Source: Gracilaria gracilis (Eukaryota > Rhodophyta > Florideophyceae > Gracilariales > Gracilariaceae). From it: DNA of 64,000 nucleotides. A program made the translations under genes and the position numbers. The notes beneath the pieces were generated by a model, which was not told the DNA's origin, ran no database searches, and saw only the letters and a list, made by a program, of their open reading frames with translations. This document shows, piece after piece, positions 27,776 to 38,275 of this stretch (positions within the stretch are counted from its first letter, which is position 1; each line of letters opens with the position of its first letter). Location: assembly GCA_030374805.1 (NCBI GenBank), contig JARGSG010000211.1, positions 464,636 to 528,635 of the forward strand. Direction: 5' to 3'.

Positions 27776-30628
27776 GGCAAGAAAATGAACACAAGCGAGC
27801 GGAGCGGAAGACGGGATCGGGGAGGATGCGGTTCACAGCGCGGCGGGGATACCAACGGACTCGGGTGACAGAGGGTACGGAGCAACGAAAAGGGGAAAAG
27901 GCGAACGGGAGACGAGGGGGTGGGGGCGACGAAGAGGGAGATTGAGAGGGTGAATGGTTTCGCCCCGGTGCGAGTGGTGAAGCGAGGATGGTTGGTCGCG
28001 TGTTGAAGAGATGTTGGTGTGACAAAGGTGCAGCACGCGGTGAACAGGACGCGGGTGGAAGCAAAACAAGAGAAGCGAAGCGAAAATGGGAAAAGTTGAA
28101 ACGAAGAAAAGATGGATGTGTGGGTAGAGGGGTAAGTTGAATGGAGAACCGAAAGCGTGGGTCACAGCACGGACGAGCTTGAAAGGGGTGACGGGGAAGA
28201 TGGTGGCAAGCAGGGTGACAGCACGCGCGTGCAGCGCATGAGCAAGGTATGAGTATGCGAGAGAAGCAGTTTGGAGAGCGACACGATGAGGCGGCGGGTG
28301 GTAGCAAGTATGATGATGAAGAATGAACGTGCGCAAGGGGTGGGAGAACGAAGCGGTGGTACGTTTGGTGGGCGCTTCTGAGTATGCCAAACTGGGAAAC
28401 AGGGTGTGGGTGTATGACTGGAGCGAGTGGGAACCGACGACGTGGAAACGAGAGTGGAACAGACAGCAAGACGAGGCGAGCACACGAGCGGCAAGTTACG
28501 CGGGAGGGGTTTGTGGGGAGCGCGGTAGAGGGGAGGGAAAAAGTAGTGGCGCGCGAGAGGGGAGGAAGGGGTGGGGGGGGGGACGAAGAAAAAGCGCGGG
28601 CGCCGTGAGAAGGGGAAGGGGAAGGGGGGAAGGACTAGAGGGGAGGAAGGGGGAGGGGGCGACGGGGCGACGGGGCGACGGGTAGCAAGCACACTGTTTG
28701 GACGGGCGAAAGACGTGTGCAGGAAATAGCGACAGGTACAGCTTTACAAGGGTATCGTACGGGGGGAATCACGGCGTCTGGCGCGCGCGCGAGAGAGTGC
28801 GCTCGAGAGGCGTTGCACGCGCGACGCGGAACAGAGCGGCGACGGTGAAGTTGGGGGGGGGGGGGGGGGGGGGGCACGCGAAGGGCGGCCGTGCACGAAA
28901 ACACACACGGCCGAAAAGGGTCACATGGACCGTGTGCACGCGCGCCCACGGCAAGGGGCAAGTAGCGGGGCGTGCGGCGCGCGCGACAGAGAGCCGACGC
29001 CGCGGCTCATTGTTGCAGCGCGTTGCGGGGCGGCGCAGGCGAAGCGGCCCGCTGCCGAGGGCGCGAGCGCGCGGCGGTGGGAGGCGCGCTACCGAACGCT
29101 GGCCACGTGGCCACGGGCGGGGACGCTGATTGGGCGCGCACAAAGGGGCGCGCGCATGACGCGGCCACACTCGCTTTGCCGCGATGCATGGGCGCCGCTT
29201 TACAGCGCGCGTGCGCTGACAGGGTGCTGCGGTGGCGTGTCGAAGGGCAGCGCTGTCGGCTGCCGGTGGAAACCGCCACACGCGGCGCGGCGCGGGACGG
29301 ACTGCGTGGGCCACGCACGTGGTGGCGCCTCGGACGGCGGCCGCTGCGACGGTGCCGACCATTGAGTGGCGCCGATGTGTGCGGCACGTCGGGCTGCGCA
29401 CGTCGGCGCACCCGCGAGACAGCGGCGCATCTGTGCGAGCCGTAGAGCTCCGCTCCCGAGAGAGACGCCTTGACCATGCCGCCGCCGTCTAAACTTATCC
29501 ACCAGAGCCACGCAGTTCAACTCGCGCTGCAGCGGCGGCGCGTAGAGTTTAGCGTCGCGTTCGCGCGCGCACCGCCTTCCACTTGTGCGCGCGCGCTCGG
29601 CAAAACCAATTTTTCTCTTCTCGCATCTCGAGACCGCCGCCCGGCGCGTGTCGGCGCCACAATCCATGAGCAACACGCAGCACGCAGCACGCGCGGCGCG
29701 CGTGTGCGCGTGCCTATCTTTTTCGCACAAAACTTGTCCAACGCTTGTGCCCCTCAACGGCGGATAACTTTGCTTGCCTGCAGACTCTCATACGCAGCGA
29801 GGCACTGAGACCACATCCTTTGCTCGCTCACGTCACCGTCGCCCGCACGGCCGCACAGCCCCTCATCAACCCGCCAGCACGTGATTTCACAAGTCGTTCG
29901 CCCGCCAAAGAGCGCTGCCACCGTCAGTGCGCGTTCACACTGTGAATTTGCTCGCCTCTTCTGTTTGGCCCTCGCCCACAACGAGCCATTATTAGATAGC
30001 GTTTTACCCTCGCCCCCACTCCGCGTCCTGTATGATAGCGTTAAATCCACTGCATTCTTGGCGCAACCACTGTATCATACACTACCATCATCATCATGAT
30101 CATGGCTTGCGTGCTGCCTTTTCTTCACCGTTCCGGCGCTCACCTTTCGTACCTTCTCAACCGCTGTAACCTGTGAACCTCACTCACTGAGGTGCTACAC
30201 TTGTACAACAGTATGTATCCATTGCTTTACTTCAACCTCAACAGGTTGGCCAAAAAGTCCAACCAACGTTTTAGAAACAACGGACAGCAGTTACACATCT
30301 ACCTTCGAAGGTAACCCTTTACCGCTGTACAAGCAGCCATTTGCCCCCACCGTGGCAGCTCGTCCACGCCGCAAACAAGCGACGTGCCTCCAATTAGTCC
30401 GAACCCCAGCTCCGTGTCCAGACTAAACTTTCAATTACAAGCCGCCTTCGTTCCCCGTTGATCACCCTCTTCAAAAGCCGTTCAAATTGAACAACCCATC
30501 ACGATTCACCAGCCATGCCAAGCCCCGCGCTCGTTCACCCCATCCACTCCCGACTAACGCCCACAGCCAGTAAAACATAACCGTCAAACGCAACGACAAA
30601 ATCCAACCACCCGTATGAGCACCGCAGC
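27776..30628 (+). other. GC-rich intergenic island between divergent genes
   Basis: About 2.9 kb separates the start of the CYC8-like gene from the start of the secreted-protein gene. From about 28500 to 29750 it is very GC-rich, with GCGCGC words, G-rich runs and a 22-G homopolymer. Overlapping long frames exist on both strands with no domain, low-complexity Arg/Ala/Pro content and no strand preference, which is what GC-rich DNA gives by chance. It probably holds two divergent promoters and a long 5' leader for CYC8. Confidence 0.5.
28853..28874 (+). repeat. 22-nt G homopolymer
   Basis: Twenty-two consecutive G on the plus strand. It can form a quadruplex and is error-prone in sequencing, so the exact length is uncertain. 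Confidence 0.9.
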
Positions 30629-31687
30629 ATGAAGCCCAGCAGAACAACATGTCTAACCTTCTTACTCACCGTTCAGCTCATAGCAACTACTGTCGCCTCA
30701 CCAGTCAACGAATTCCCCGAAATTCGTCATCAGCAAGATAACCACCACTACAAAAAGCTTTACGCAACATCCGATACATCACATGTGGCGGACCATTCTG
30801 ACACTCGAGATGTATCACATACATCACCAAACGGCTTCAAACGATATAAATCGATGCATGACCGTCGTGATATGGGCGCCGACGATTTGAGAAGGGCGGC
30901 CAGACAGTCTCGAAGGGAGCAAGATACATCTCGTGAACAGCCATCCAATGCAAATGGCTGGCTAACTTCCTTCACCAAACTGTTTGGTATAGGTGTCAAT
31001 GAGGAAGACACTGAAAATGGTGCTGCTATAGATAATACCGACGATAAGTATGAAACCCATTCGTCTCAGGAGCGTCCCACCCATCAAGTGGAACCTGTGT
31101 CATTCAAACGAAACTTTGACCTAGACCCGCATCATCCAGCGGATTTCGGCAGCGAGGAAGAGATTCATACATCTTTGGTGGAACCCGAAACAGACACTGA
31201 AAAGGAATCAAAAGTAGCAATTCTAGACGACGACGAACTCATCTCCAAAACTGATCTGCAAGACCTAGTACGTCTGTTCCGTCGCATGTTTACAACGCTT
31301 GAAAAGGAACTCAATCAGACCAAAATCGCAGCACAAAATCAGCACCAATCCAGCACTAGCAACGACCTAAACTCAGCCTTAGCGCAGGCGCAAGCGCTGA
31401 ATCGCAGAAAGGAGCTAGACAGAAAAAGAGTGCTGGTACAGGCCAGCGGTGACGACGAAGCGCCGGAAAGAGAGGAAGAAGACGCCGACCACGAACAGCC
31501 GTCAGAGTTTCCCCTGGGAAGCCCTGCATACGAGAGCCGAAAGCGGATCATGAGAGGCCTGAACGGCGTCGTCGAGAAGGACCGTACCGTGAGACGTCGC
31601 GCCGTGCGCCATCACGGACGCACTCGGGATGATGATCGCGAGCACTTTTACCAGGCGATCAGCGCTGGCTTGCTGCCGTATTTGTGA
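30629..31687 (+). CDS. Secreted charged protein of unknown function (352 aa)
   Basis: A clear signal peptide (MKPSRTTCLTFLLTVQLIA..., cleavage plausible after ...TVASP near residue 25). The mature part is rich in His, Asp, Glu, Arg and Ser, probably disordered, with many dibasic sites. It has one predicted amphipathic or coiled segment (DLQDLVRLFRRMFTTLEKEL, about residues 213-232) and a run of acids and bases near 280-300. No cysteine pairs, catalytic motif or membrane span appear after the signal. It lies upstream of the PMT gene, also an ER-lumen system, on the same strand, but that may be coincidence. I do not recognise a family. Confidence 0.7.
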   Translation: MKPSRTTCLTFLLTVQLIATTVASPVNEFPEIRHQQDNHHYKKLYATSDTSHVADHSDTRDVSHTSPNGFKRYKSMHDRRDMGADDLRRAARQSRREQDTSREQPSNANGWLTSFTKLFGIGVNEEDTENGAAIDNTDDKYETHSSQERPTHQVEPVSFKRNFDLDPHHPADFGSEEEIHTSLVEPETDTEKESKVAILDDDELISKTDLQDLVRLFRRMFTTLEKELNQTKIAAQNQHQSSTSNDLNSALAQAQALNRRKELDRKRVLVQASGDDEAPEREEEDADHEQPSEFPLGSPAYESRKRIMRGLNGVVEKDRTVRRRAVRHHGRTRDDDREHFYQAISAGLLPYL

Positions 31688-31939
31688 GCACTTTAGCCAG
31701 CTAAGTGCAAATAGCACCAAACAATTGGTAATAATTACTTAGAGAATAGAGATTGACGATGATGCGGGCCGAAAGGAGACAGCAAAACTATTCTTCTTCG
31801 GCAACGGCCCGCACCGGATTGCAATTTAAAAAGACGGCCTCGCACCAGTGCAAAGTGATTGCCATCTCTGTCATGTACATAGACGTCCATCAAACGAGCG
31901 TCTCCAGTCGTTTAGTTTCGATTTCTCGTCGATGTTGCA

Positions 31940-33603
31940 ATGGATTCGTCAAAGATGCGTCGTCGTAGGATCAAGCCTTCCAGGAAACCTAGCACTGTCT
32001 CCACATCTCGTCGCGTCTATGTAAAGCCATCCAGCTTCCTCGCTAAGGTATTACACGCATTTGGAATACGCCCTCTCGGACCAGATGCCCCTCTTTCTCC
32101 GGATGAAAGAAAGCGACTTCGTACCAATGTGGTGGTTGCAATTGTGTTGTTCATCATCACGTTTTGTACACGCTTTTACAAACTTGCGCACCCGGCCAAG
32201 ATAGGTATGTTATGGTTATCTTCTTTATGAGCACGTGCGTTTTAGGACGCCAGTGACTAACGCCTTGTCGCACGGCAGTCTTCGACGAGTTTCACTTTGC
32301 TGAGTTTATACATCATTATGTTCGCGGCGAGTATCTGTTTGACATTCATCCACCATTTGGCAAACTAACTCTAACAGCCGTAGCGAAGCTGACTTCGTAC
32401 AACCCAATCCCGTTCACGTTCGATCACCTTGGAAAGCCGTATGGTGACTTAAGCTACTATCCCCAGCGAGCGTTTTCCGCCACGCTTGGCTCGATGATTC
32501 CCAGTGTACTGTTCCTGACGTCTAGGATGCTGTCATTATCGATGGCCGTCTCGGTAACAACAGGCGCAATGGCTCTGTTTGACAATCTGCTATGTCTCGA
32601 ATCTCGGCTCATTCTCACGGATGCGCAGCTGATTCTGTACATACAGCTTTCGTTGTTATTCGCCTTGTTAATGTGGAAGACACCGAAGAGTACGCCGAGA
32701 CGATATATTTTTGTTGCGCTAACAGCTGTGTTTGGGGCATTTGCAGTTTCGACAAAATGGACGGCAATCGTGACACCTGGGATAATCGCAGTAGTCTCCC
32801 TGACCGGCATCGTATTTCCAAAAGCGCCGTTAGACGTAATAGAAATGATGCTGGCAGCAGCCATAGCCATTTGTATCTATACGGCTTCGTTCTGGGTTCA
32901 TTTCTATCTTCTTCCAAATTCGGGACCAGGCGACGCGTTTATGCCAGTGGCGTTCAGAAGGACTTTGAATGGAAGCGAATTCTACGACCCCACTCAAGAA
33001 AGTCCAACGTTCGGGATGAACTTCCGATACCTGAATTGGGAAATGTTTCGAGCCAATCGAGATATCACTGAACGACATCCGTGGGAATCAAAATGGTATG
33101 AATGGCTCTTGAACGCGCGTGGAATTCTGTACCTCGATGACGCAGCGCCAGATGGACTGAGGGAACAGATCTATTTGCTAATGAACCCCGCGTTGTGTGT
33201 TGTAACGCTGGTGGGTGTGATTAGCTGCGCGCTGATGGTGATCAGCTCTCCATGGGCAATAACAAGACTGCGTCGAACTCAAGGCGGCGAGAAAGCCACG
33301 CTGTTGCGCGAACGCGTGATGCAAATGACGCTGTTTCTGATCGGGTGGGTGTTGAATCTTCTGCCGTACATGGGAGTGAAGCGGTGCACATTCCTTTATC
33401 ACGTGCTACCGGCGTTGCAATTCGCGTGCGTGCTGACGGCGCTGTGCCTGGAACAGCTGCCGGCGCGCGCGCGAACGGCATCGTGCATTGTGATCACAGG
33501 CTGTATGGCAGGCGCGTTCTACCACTGGAGGGCATGGACGTACGGTCTACACCGGACGCCAGCCGCGCTGGACAAGCTCCGCTGGCTGCCGCGATGGAAT
33601 TAA
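31940..33603 (+). CDS. PMT: Protein O-mannosyltransferase (GT39), two exons, no MIR domain (529 aa)
   Basis: Transfers mannose from dolichol-phosphate mannose to Ser/Thr in the ER lumen. Exon 1 is 31940-32204 and exon 2 is 32279-33603, joined inside a Val codon. The join restores the PMT signature (AHPAKIVFDEFHFAEF, then FDIHPPFGKLT), with the conserved DE pair of the first lumenal loop. Many transmembrane spans follow. The C-terminal PMT_4TMC part is present (ERHPWESKWYEW, then four spans ending near LPRWN). Between the catalytic part and 4TMC there are only ~60 residues, where fungal and animal PMTs carry a ~200-residue MIR domain. The short form resembles bacterial PMTs in layout. Confidence 0.9.
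32205..32278 (+). other. Spliceosomal intron in PMT (74 nt)
   Basis: 5' GTATGT and 3' CGGCAG. A CTAAC branch-like word (CAGTGACTAACG, about 32252-32263) lies ~20 nt before the 3' site. Removing it fuses the two exons in frame at the conserved VFDE. Confidence 0.93.
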
Positions 33604-34115
33604 AGCTCTCCGTAGCTCTTCGTATCTAGCCGAGGGGATGCCATCTTCTCGCAGACAGGCGTTGAGCAACTCTATCTACAGCATCCAGGTGGTACCAACG
33701 GTATCACTACCAACGGTACCGCACAGAGAGTATCTGTCAGAGACGGTAAGCGCTCTCTCTGTGCTTGCAGTCGTGGACACGTAGATATGAAAAACAGCAA
33801 CCAAAGCGCGCACGCGCGCACACCGCAAGGCCACGTCAGCCAGCGCGTGGATGTTGAGATTCCCACACACGCGGCGCGAGGGGCCTTACACTGTAGCGCC
33901 GCTGCTGCCGCCGTGCAATCGACGCATGCGACACGCCGTGTCCTTACACCGCGCTCCTCGCCAACCGCTATATAACTCGGAGAGCGCGTTTGCGCGCCGA
34001 CGCCGCTCGTAGAACGTAACCGCCTTGCCTCACTTGTGTGCCCCCGACCTCGAGCAGCTCGTTGTGTGTTTGTCAGTTCTCCTTGTCTTGTTTGTGTGTT
34101 TGTTGTCTTACTACT
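33604..34115 (+). other. Intergenic between PMT and APS kinase
   Basis: It holds a TATCTACAG word (33673-33681) and two copies of TACCAACGGTA 15 bp apart. A TATATAA box lies at 33970-33976, about 145 bp before the APS kinase ATG and so probably its promoter. The segment 33800-33960 is GC-rich with no gene. Confidence 0.5.
33693..33718 (-). repeat. Two copies of dispersed motif TACCGTTGGTA
   Basis: Exact minus-strand copies at 33693-33703 and 33708-33718, 12 bp after a TATCTACAG word. Confidence 0.6.
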
Positions 34116-34838
34116 ATGCCGACTGCTACTAACATCGTGTGGCATGATGGAGCTATTACTAAGGAGCACCGGTACACTATGTTGAACCAACGGGGCGCTA
34201 CCGTGTGGCTTACGGGGCTGTCGGGCTCGGGCAAGTCCACAGTGTCAGTCGCTCTGGAGCAAATGATGTTCAAGAAGGGCTACTTGGTATACCGCCTGGA
34301 CGGAGACAACATTCGTTTCGGTCTCAACAGCAACCTGGGCTTCAGTGCAGACGATCGCAAGGAAAACATCAGAAGAATCTCCGAGGTAGCAAAGCTGATG
34401 GCCGACGTGGGCGTCATTAGTACGTCGGCGTTCATCTCGCCCTACATTGCGGATCGTCAGGTAGCGCGTCAGATTCATGAGAAGGCTGGCATCCCGTTTG
34501 TCGAGGTTCACGTGGATGTGCCACTTGAAGTGGCCGAGAAGCGCGATCCTAAGGGACTGTACAAGAAGGCTAGGAAGGGAGAAATTAAGAACTTCACTGG
34601 AATCAGTGACCCGTACGAGGCACCCGAACAACCCGAGGTGAAAATCAACACGGACAAGCTGAGCGTGAACGATTGCGCAAAGGCCATCTTGGACTTTCTG
34701 GTGGAGAAGGGCATCGTGACAGAACGTGAGGACGCCGTCAAGGAGGAGGCGAATGGTGTACATGCTGCCGCAAACGGTACCGCGAACGGTACCGCGAACG
34801 GTACCGCAAATGGCACCACCACCAACGGGTCGGCGTAA
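34116..34838 (+). CDS. APK: Adenylyl-sulfate (APS) kinase (240 aa)
   Basis: Phosphorylates APS to PAPS in sulfate activation. Starting at the ATG at 34116, the P-loop GLSGSGKST is at residues 34-42. It is followed by the APS-kinase words RLDGDNIRFGLNSNLGFS, ENIRRISEVAKLMADVG, FISPY, FVEVHVD, DPKGLYKKAR and FTGISDPYEAPEQPEV, all diagnostic. The frame extends 26 codons upstream, but those residues are Ser/Cys-rich and unlike a targeting peptide, so I take the second ATG and a cytosolic enzyme. The C-terminal ~30 residues are an extra tail with four Asn-Gly-Thr-Ala units (34774-34815), not part of the enzyme fold. A TATA box lies near 33970. Confidence 0.95.
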   Translation: MPTATNIVWHDGAITKEHRYTMLNQRGATVWLTGLSGSGKSTVSVALEQMMFKKGYLVYRLDGDNIRFGLNSNLGFSADDRKENIRRISEVAKLMADVGVISTSAFISPYIADRQVARQIHEKAGIPFVEVHVDVPLEVAEKRDPKGLYKKARKGEIKNFTGISDPYEAPEQPEVKINTDKLSVNDCAKAILDFLVEKGIVTEREDAVKEEANGVHAAANGTANGTANGTANGTTTNGSA

Positions 34839-35722
34839 AACCTTTTTCTTGTCGTTAGTGGCGTTCATGCGTGTTACGTTTTGTGGAACGCCTTTGTGTG
34901 TAGAAGGTTTAAATGTAAATGGGCGCGTTGTTGCTTTGTTTCATCCACTGTCATGGCGGCGTCAACTTGACGCCGTCAAGAGTGCTCTGGCGCTCTCGAG
35001 TGCATAGCACGGACTTGACCATCGCATTCGCTGGCAAACGTGGTGAAGCCGCACACGTTGCGGCGCTAAACAACATGTCGGAGCCTCGCTTCCGAGGCAG
35101 CAGATACAGATGCAGAGGCGGCAGGCAGAAGCAGAGGCGGAGGCGGATGCGTTCCGCGCCCGCGTGTGACCCGATCCGTCTCGCGGACGGTAAGGTTACC
35201 GTTGGTAATGTAGCTGTCACCGTTGTATCGTACGGGTAGGCCTCATCTTCACGTTTCTGTAGATACCGGTAAGCAAAAACTTGGCGAGAGCCACCTCGAG
35301 CAACAACATTCCATGCCACACACAGACGCTCGCTCGCGACGGGAGGCGGTTTTGTGCACACGACGGAGGCGCTCCATCGTCCTTGCCGCTGTCTGCATCT
35401 CGCCGCCTTCCGCCTTCTTCTCCCGGCCGCCACACCGCCACGCCACCACGCCACCACTCTGTTCCTTGCCTGTATGAGCCGTTTTTGAACGAAATATCTA
35501 CAGTACGTGGCTCGAGAGCCCCGCGGGCGTCTCGCAGAAAACGTAGCAAAAGAGAGACAGTCTGTCTGCCTGTGCCCCTCGCTGCATCCTGCACGTCTGT
35601 AATGCTTTAAAGCCGCTTGCTGCGGCTGCGCACACCGCATCGCCCCATTCTCTCCGTTTCTATCCGCACCTATCTTTGGCCCATATCCTTATTCTTCCAC
35701 CAGCTCCTTACCCCCGTGCGAT
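34839..35722 (+). other. Intergenic between APS kinase and ankyrin-MYND gene
   Basis: It contains one TACCGTTGGTA (35197-35207) and two TATCTACAG words (reverse strand 35257-35265; 35495-35503). The rest is GC-rich with only unsupported frames. Confidence 0.45.
35197..35207 (+). repeat. Dispersed inverted-repeat motif TACCGTTGGTA
   Basis: Exact copy between the APS kinase and ankyrin-MYND genes. A related ACCGTTGTA follows ~10 bp later. Confidence 0.6.
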
Positions 35723-36799
35723 ATGAGGCGTGCTAGACCCACTTCACAGCCCACTTCACAGCCCACTTCACAGCCCACTTCTTCCGCCACTTCCGACGTC
35801 ACCGATGAAGTTTTTCAACGTTCTTTCGATGCGTTATGCATTAATCTGAGCGCGCCGTTGTCACCTGCCGCGTGGCAACTGGTGCATCGTGCTTTAGAAG
35901 CCGCTAAAACTGATCCTTATGGTGACGGTGACCAGTCACCCCTTACGGGCTCCACCTTTCATCCCATGCGAAAGGCCTGGGCCACTGGCCTTGATGCCAG
36001 GGATGCTGTACTGAAACACCGTGCGTCATTTAGTCTACATCGCTGCGCTTGGGAAGGCGATGTTGATCATGTCAATCGTCTCATTCGAACTGCGCGTGAA
36101 AAGCAACGTTGTGGACATCTGTTTGCTTTGACGCACTTGCTCGAACAACGAGTGTCTAATCTCAGGCTTTCTCCTTTGCACTACGTTTGCTTCAGCGCGC
36201 GTTCTCTAACTAATATTCCAGAACCAATGGCTTCTAACTTTGTCGGTGTCGTTCACGCCTTGTGCCAAGCTGGTGCTCGTGTTGACTCCCGTGATATTGC
36301 TGGGTATACACCCCTTAGTATTGCCTCCAGTTTCATATGCAACCCTACGACCTTACGCATGGCTCGGGTGTTAGTTGCGTACGGCGCCGATCCGAATGCC
36401 AAGACAAGGTTCGGCGAACCTATTATCGTTTCCAGTATTATCGGTGGCAATAAGGATGCGTTTAGAACACTTCTTCGTGCTGGTGCAGACATTACCAAAC
36501 CCGATCGTTTGGGAGTTAGTCCGCGTGATTTGTCCTCACGAAGACCAGAGCTTCAGACCGTTATTGCCGAAGTTGAACGCGAACTGGCGGCTTTTCCAAT
36601 GGTCTGTGACGTTTGCGGAAAGGCGGGTGTGACCAAGTTTTGTGCCGCCTGTCGAACAGTGTATTATTGCTCTCGCGAATGTCAGCGCGATGGATGGCGC
36701 TCGGGACATAGGGAGAGATGTACAGCATCTTCGTGTGTTTCCGGAGAAAAGGACATCACTTCTGGCATCATGTCCGACAAGGCTGTCCCTGGTTTGTAG
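35723..36799 (+). CDS. Ankyrin-repeat protein with C-terminal MYND zinc finger (358 aa)
   Basis: The N-terminus has four tandem TSQP units (12-bp DNA repeats at about 35738-35785). Residues ~95-285 hold ankyrin-type helices, including LSPLHYVCFSA, GARVDSRDIAGYTPLSIAS, GADPNAKTRFGEPIIVSSI and GADITKPDRLGVSPRDL. Residues ~295-335 are a complete MYND finger: CDVCGKAGVTKFCAACRTVY, then YCSRECQRDGWRSGHRERC, with all the Cys/His ligands. MYND fingers bind proline-containing peptides, and ankyrin-MYND proteins usually act as protein-binding adaptors; the partner here is unknown. Confidence 0.9.
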   Translation: MRRARPTSQPTSQPTSQPTSSATSDVTDEVFQRSFDALCINLSAPLSPAAWQLVHRALEAAKTDPYGDGDQSPLTGSTFHPMRKAWATGLDARDAVLKHRASFSLHRCAWEGDVDHVNRLIRTAREKQRCGHLFALTHLLEQRVSNLRLSPLHYVCFSARSLTNIPEPMASNFVGVVHALCQAGARVDSRDIAGYTPLSIASSFICNPTTLRMARVLVAYGADPNAKTRFGEPIIVSSIIGGNKDAFRTLLRAGADITKPDRLGVSPRDLSSRRPELQTVIAEVERELAAFPMVCDVCGKAGVTKFCAACRTVYYCSRECQRDGWRSGHRERCTASSCVSGEKDITSGIMSDKAVPGL

Positions 36800-37693
36800 A
36801 GTCGTTTTGGTGCCGAAGTTTGAGTTCACAATGTCTGGCATTAGGCCATTTTCTTGTCGACTTTGTAGCGTAAGACACATGCTCGACAGGTGAGTGTGAG
36901 ATCAGAGGTAGTTTACGGGGTGAAAGCCCTCCATGGTTTGACAGGTATTATGCTTGCGTGAAAGACGAGGAGAAGAATCTCTGGTTGTTCCTGACGTTGG
37001 GTCATTGAGATTGCCTTGGATTGGACTATACAGAGAGTTCTCTGGATCGTCAAACTGTGCGCAGGCTACATTCCGCTATTTAGTTTCAGGTCGGAGTTTG
37101 TAAGTCGGGTGAGAGAATCATTGTTGCGTCGGGTGTGGCCCGATGAATTATAGCGTTATTATCATTGAGGAAAAAGTCTTCCTGGGAGGAGGTCTTTGTG
37201 TTGCAAACTGAATCTCCATGTTCAGTCCTCAACGCGTAAGTCTCCATCAGAGCACCTGTTTGGGAATACGACGTGCCGTTGCATCCGGTGAGCCGTAGAC
37301 TCTGGATTCCAGAGTCAAGAAATGGCATTTGCGAGCAATTGAATTTGTTTCGTCAACAATTATGGCTTCTTGTTGCTCTGGCTTAACCAGCTGACTGGCG
37401 CTACACATAAAGTACTTATTTGTTTTGCGACACTTGCGTCCTTCATGCTTAGTTTGGTTTTGCGTGAGGGATCTCCTTCGGTTAAGTGGGGTAAACTGGA
37501 GACGTAGTGCCGCTGCTTTCCCTTTCTTGAAGCTCCCAAGATACATGTACCTCTCAGAAAGAAGTACAGCTCACTCCATACAAGAAAGCAGAGACCAGGG
37601 TGTCTTCGACAGCTACTAATATACCATGCAACACTTTGATGCAAACATAACTCGAGATTTATGGGAAGACTATTACAATCAAGAATACTATTC
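36800..37693 (+). other. Intergenic, nothing identified
   Basis: Only short frames on both strands without repeats or domains. It lies between two converging genes, so it should hold their 3' ends. Confidence 0.4.
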
Positions 37694-38275
37694 TTACGCA
37701 CCGGGGCCACCAAACAGTCTCGGCACAGGGCCATTGGGCACGCCCCAATATTCAACGGCCTTCACACCATCAACAAGAATAGTTTGATAGTTGCTTACGA
37801 ACGCCTTTCCTTCCTCCTCACCACATGTAGCGCGACCAGTCTTACCTAGTGAAGACCTTCTCTTCTGTTCCTCCAATGCCTTTTCCCTATCGGCCTTAAC
37901 CATCATAGAATACTCCAAGAACGCGCTAGTAGATTCAGACGTAACCTCAACTTGACGACTTTTTTCAATTGACTCCTTAGTGAGTGGCGGAATATCGGCC
38001 GCTCCAATCGAACTATCCTCTCCTGCCCAATTACGTGGAAGCACAGTGGCAAAACCGCGGTCCTCGTACGTCTCCACCGGACGAGGCTTGTAGGACCGGA
38101 GCGGAGCGTTATCTTGAGGGTCTTGTCCCGAGGGAATTCCAGGCTGCAAGCGGAGCTCTGCACGTGGAACAAGGCGTACTGAGGCGTTTGTAGTCCGTCG
38201 CGACGTGCTGACTGGCGTGGTGAGAAACGGCGAGCGCGCAGCGGTGAACGGGGCGGTGAATGCAGGATGGGCCAT
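37694..38275 (-). CDS. Small protein with transit-peptide-like N-terminus, unknown function (193 aa)
   Basis: The frame is open from 38503, but I choose the ATG at 38275. It begins MAHPAFTAPFTAARSPF and gives ~40 residues rich in Ser, Thr, Arg and Ala with no acids, like a chloroplast transit peptide. The mature part is hydrophilic with a helix of charged residues (LEYSMMVKADREKALEEQKR) and ends in a Gly/Pro/Tyr-rich segment (VEYWGVPNGPVPRLFGGPGA). No membrane span. I do not recognise it; a small plastid-imported protein is inference. The upstream DNA has striking palindromes (38543-38610). Confidence 0.6.
   Translation of the reverse strand: MAHPAFTAPFTAARSPFLTTPVSTSRRTTNASVRLVPRAELRLQPGIPSGQDPQDNAPLRSYKPRPVETYEDRGFATVLPRNWAGEDSSIGAADIPPLTKESIEKSRQVEVTSESTSAFLEYSMMVKADREKALEEQKRRSSLGKTGRATCGEEEGKAFVSNYQTILVDGVKAVEYWGVPNGPVPRLFGGPGA

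Noticed and set aside
28162-29757. Many overlapping frames of 100-240 codons on both strands
   Set aside because: GC-rich DNA has few stop codons. No frame has a domain, and they overlap in all phases.
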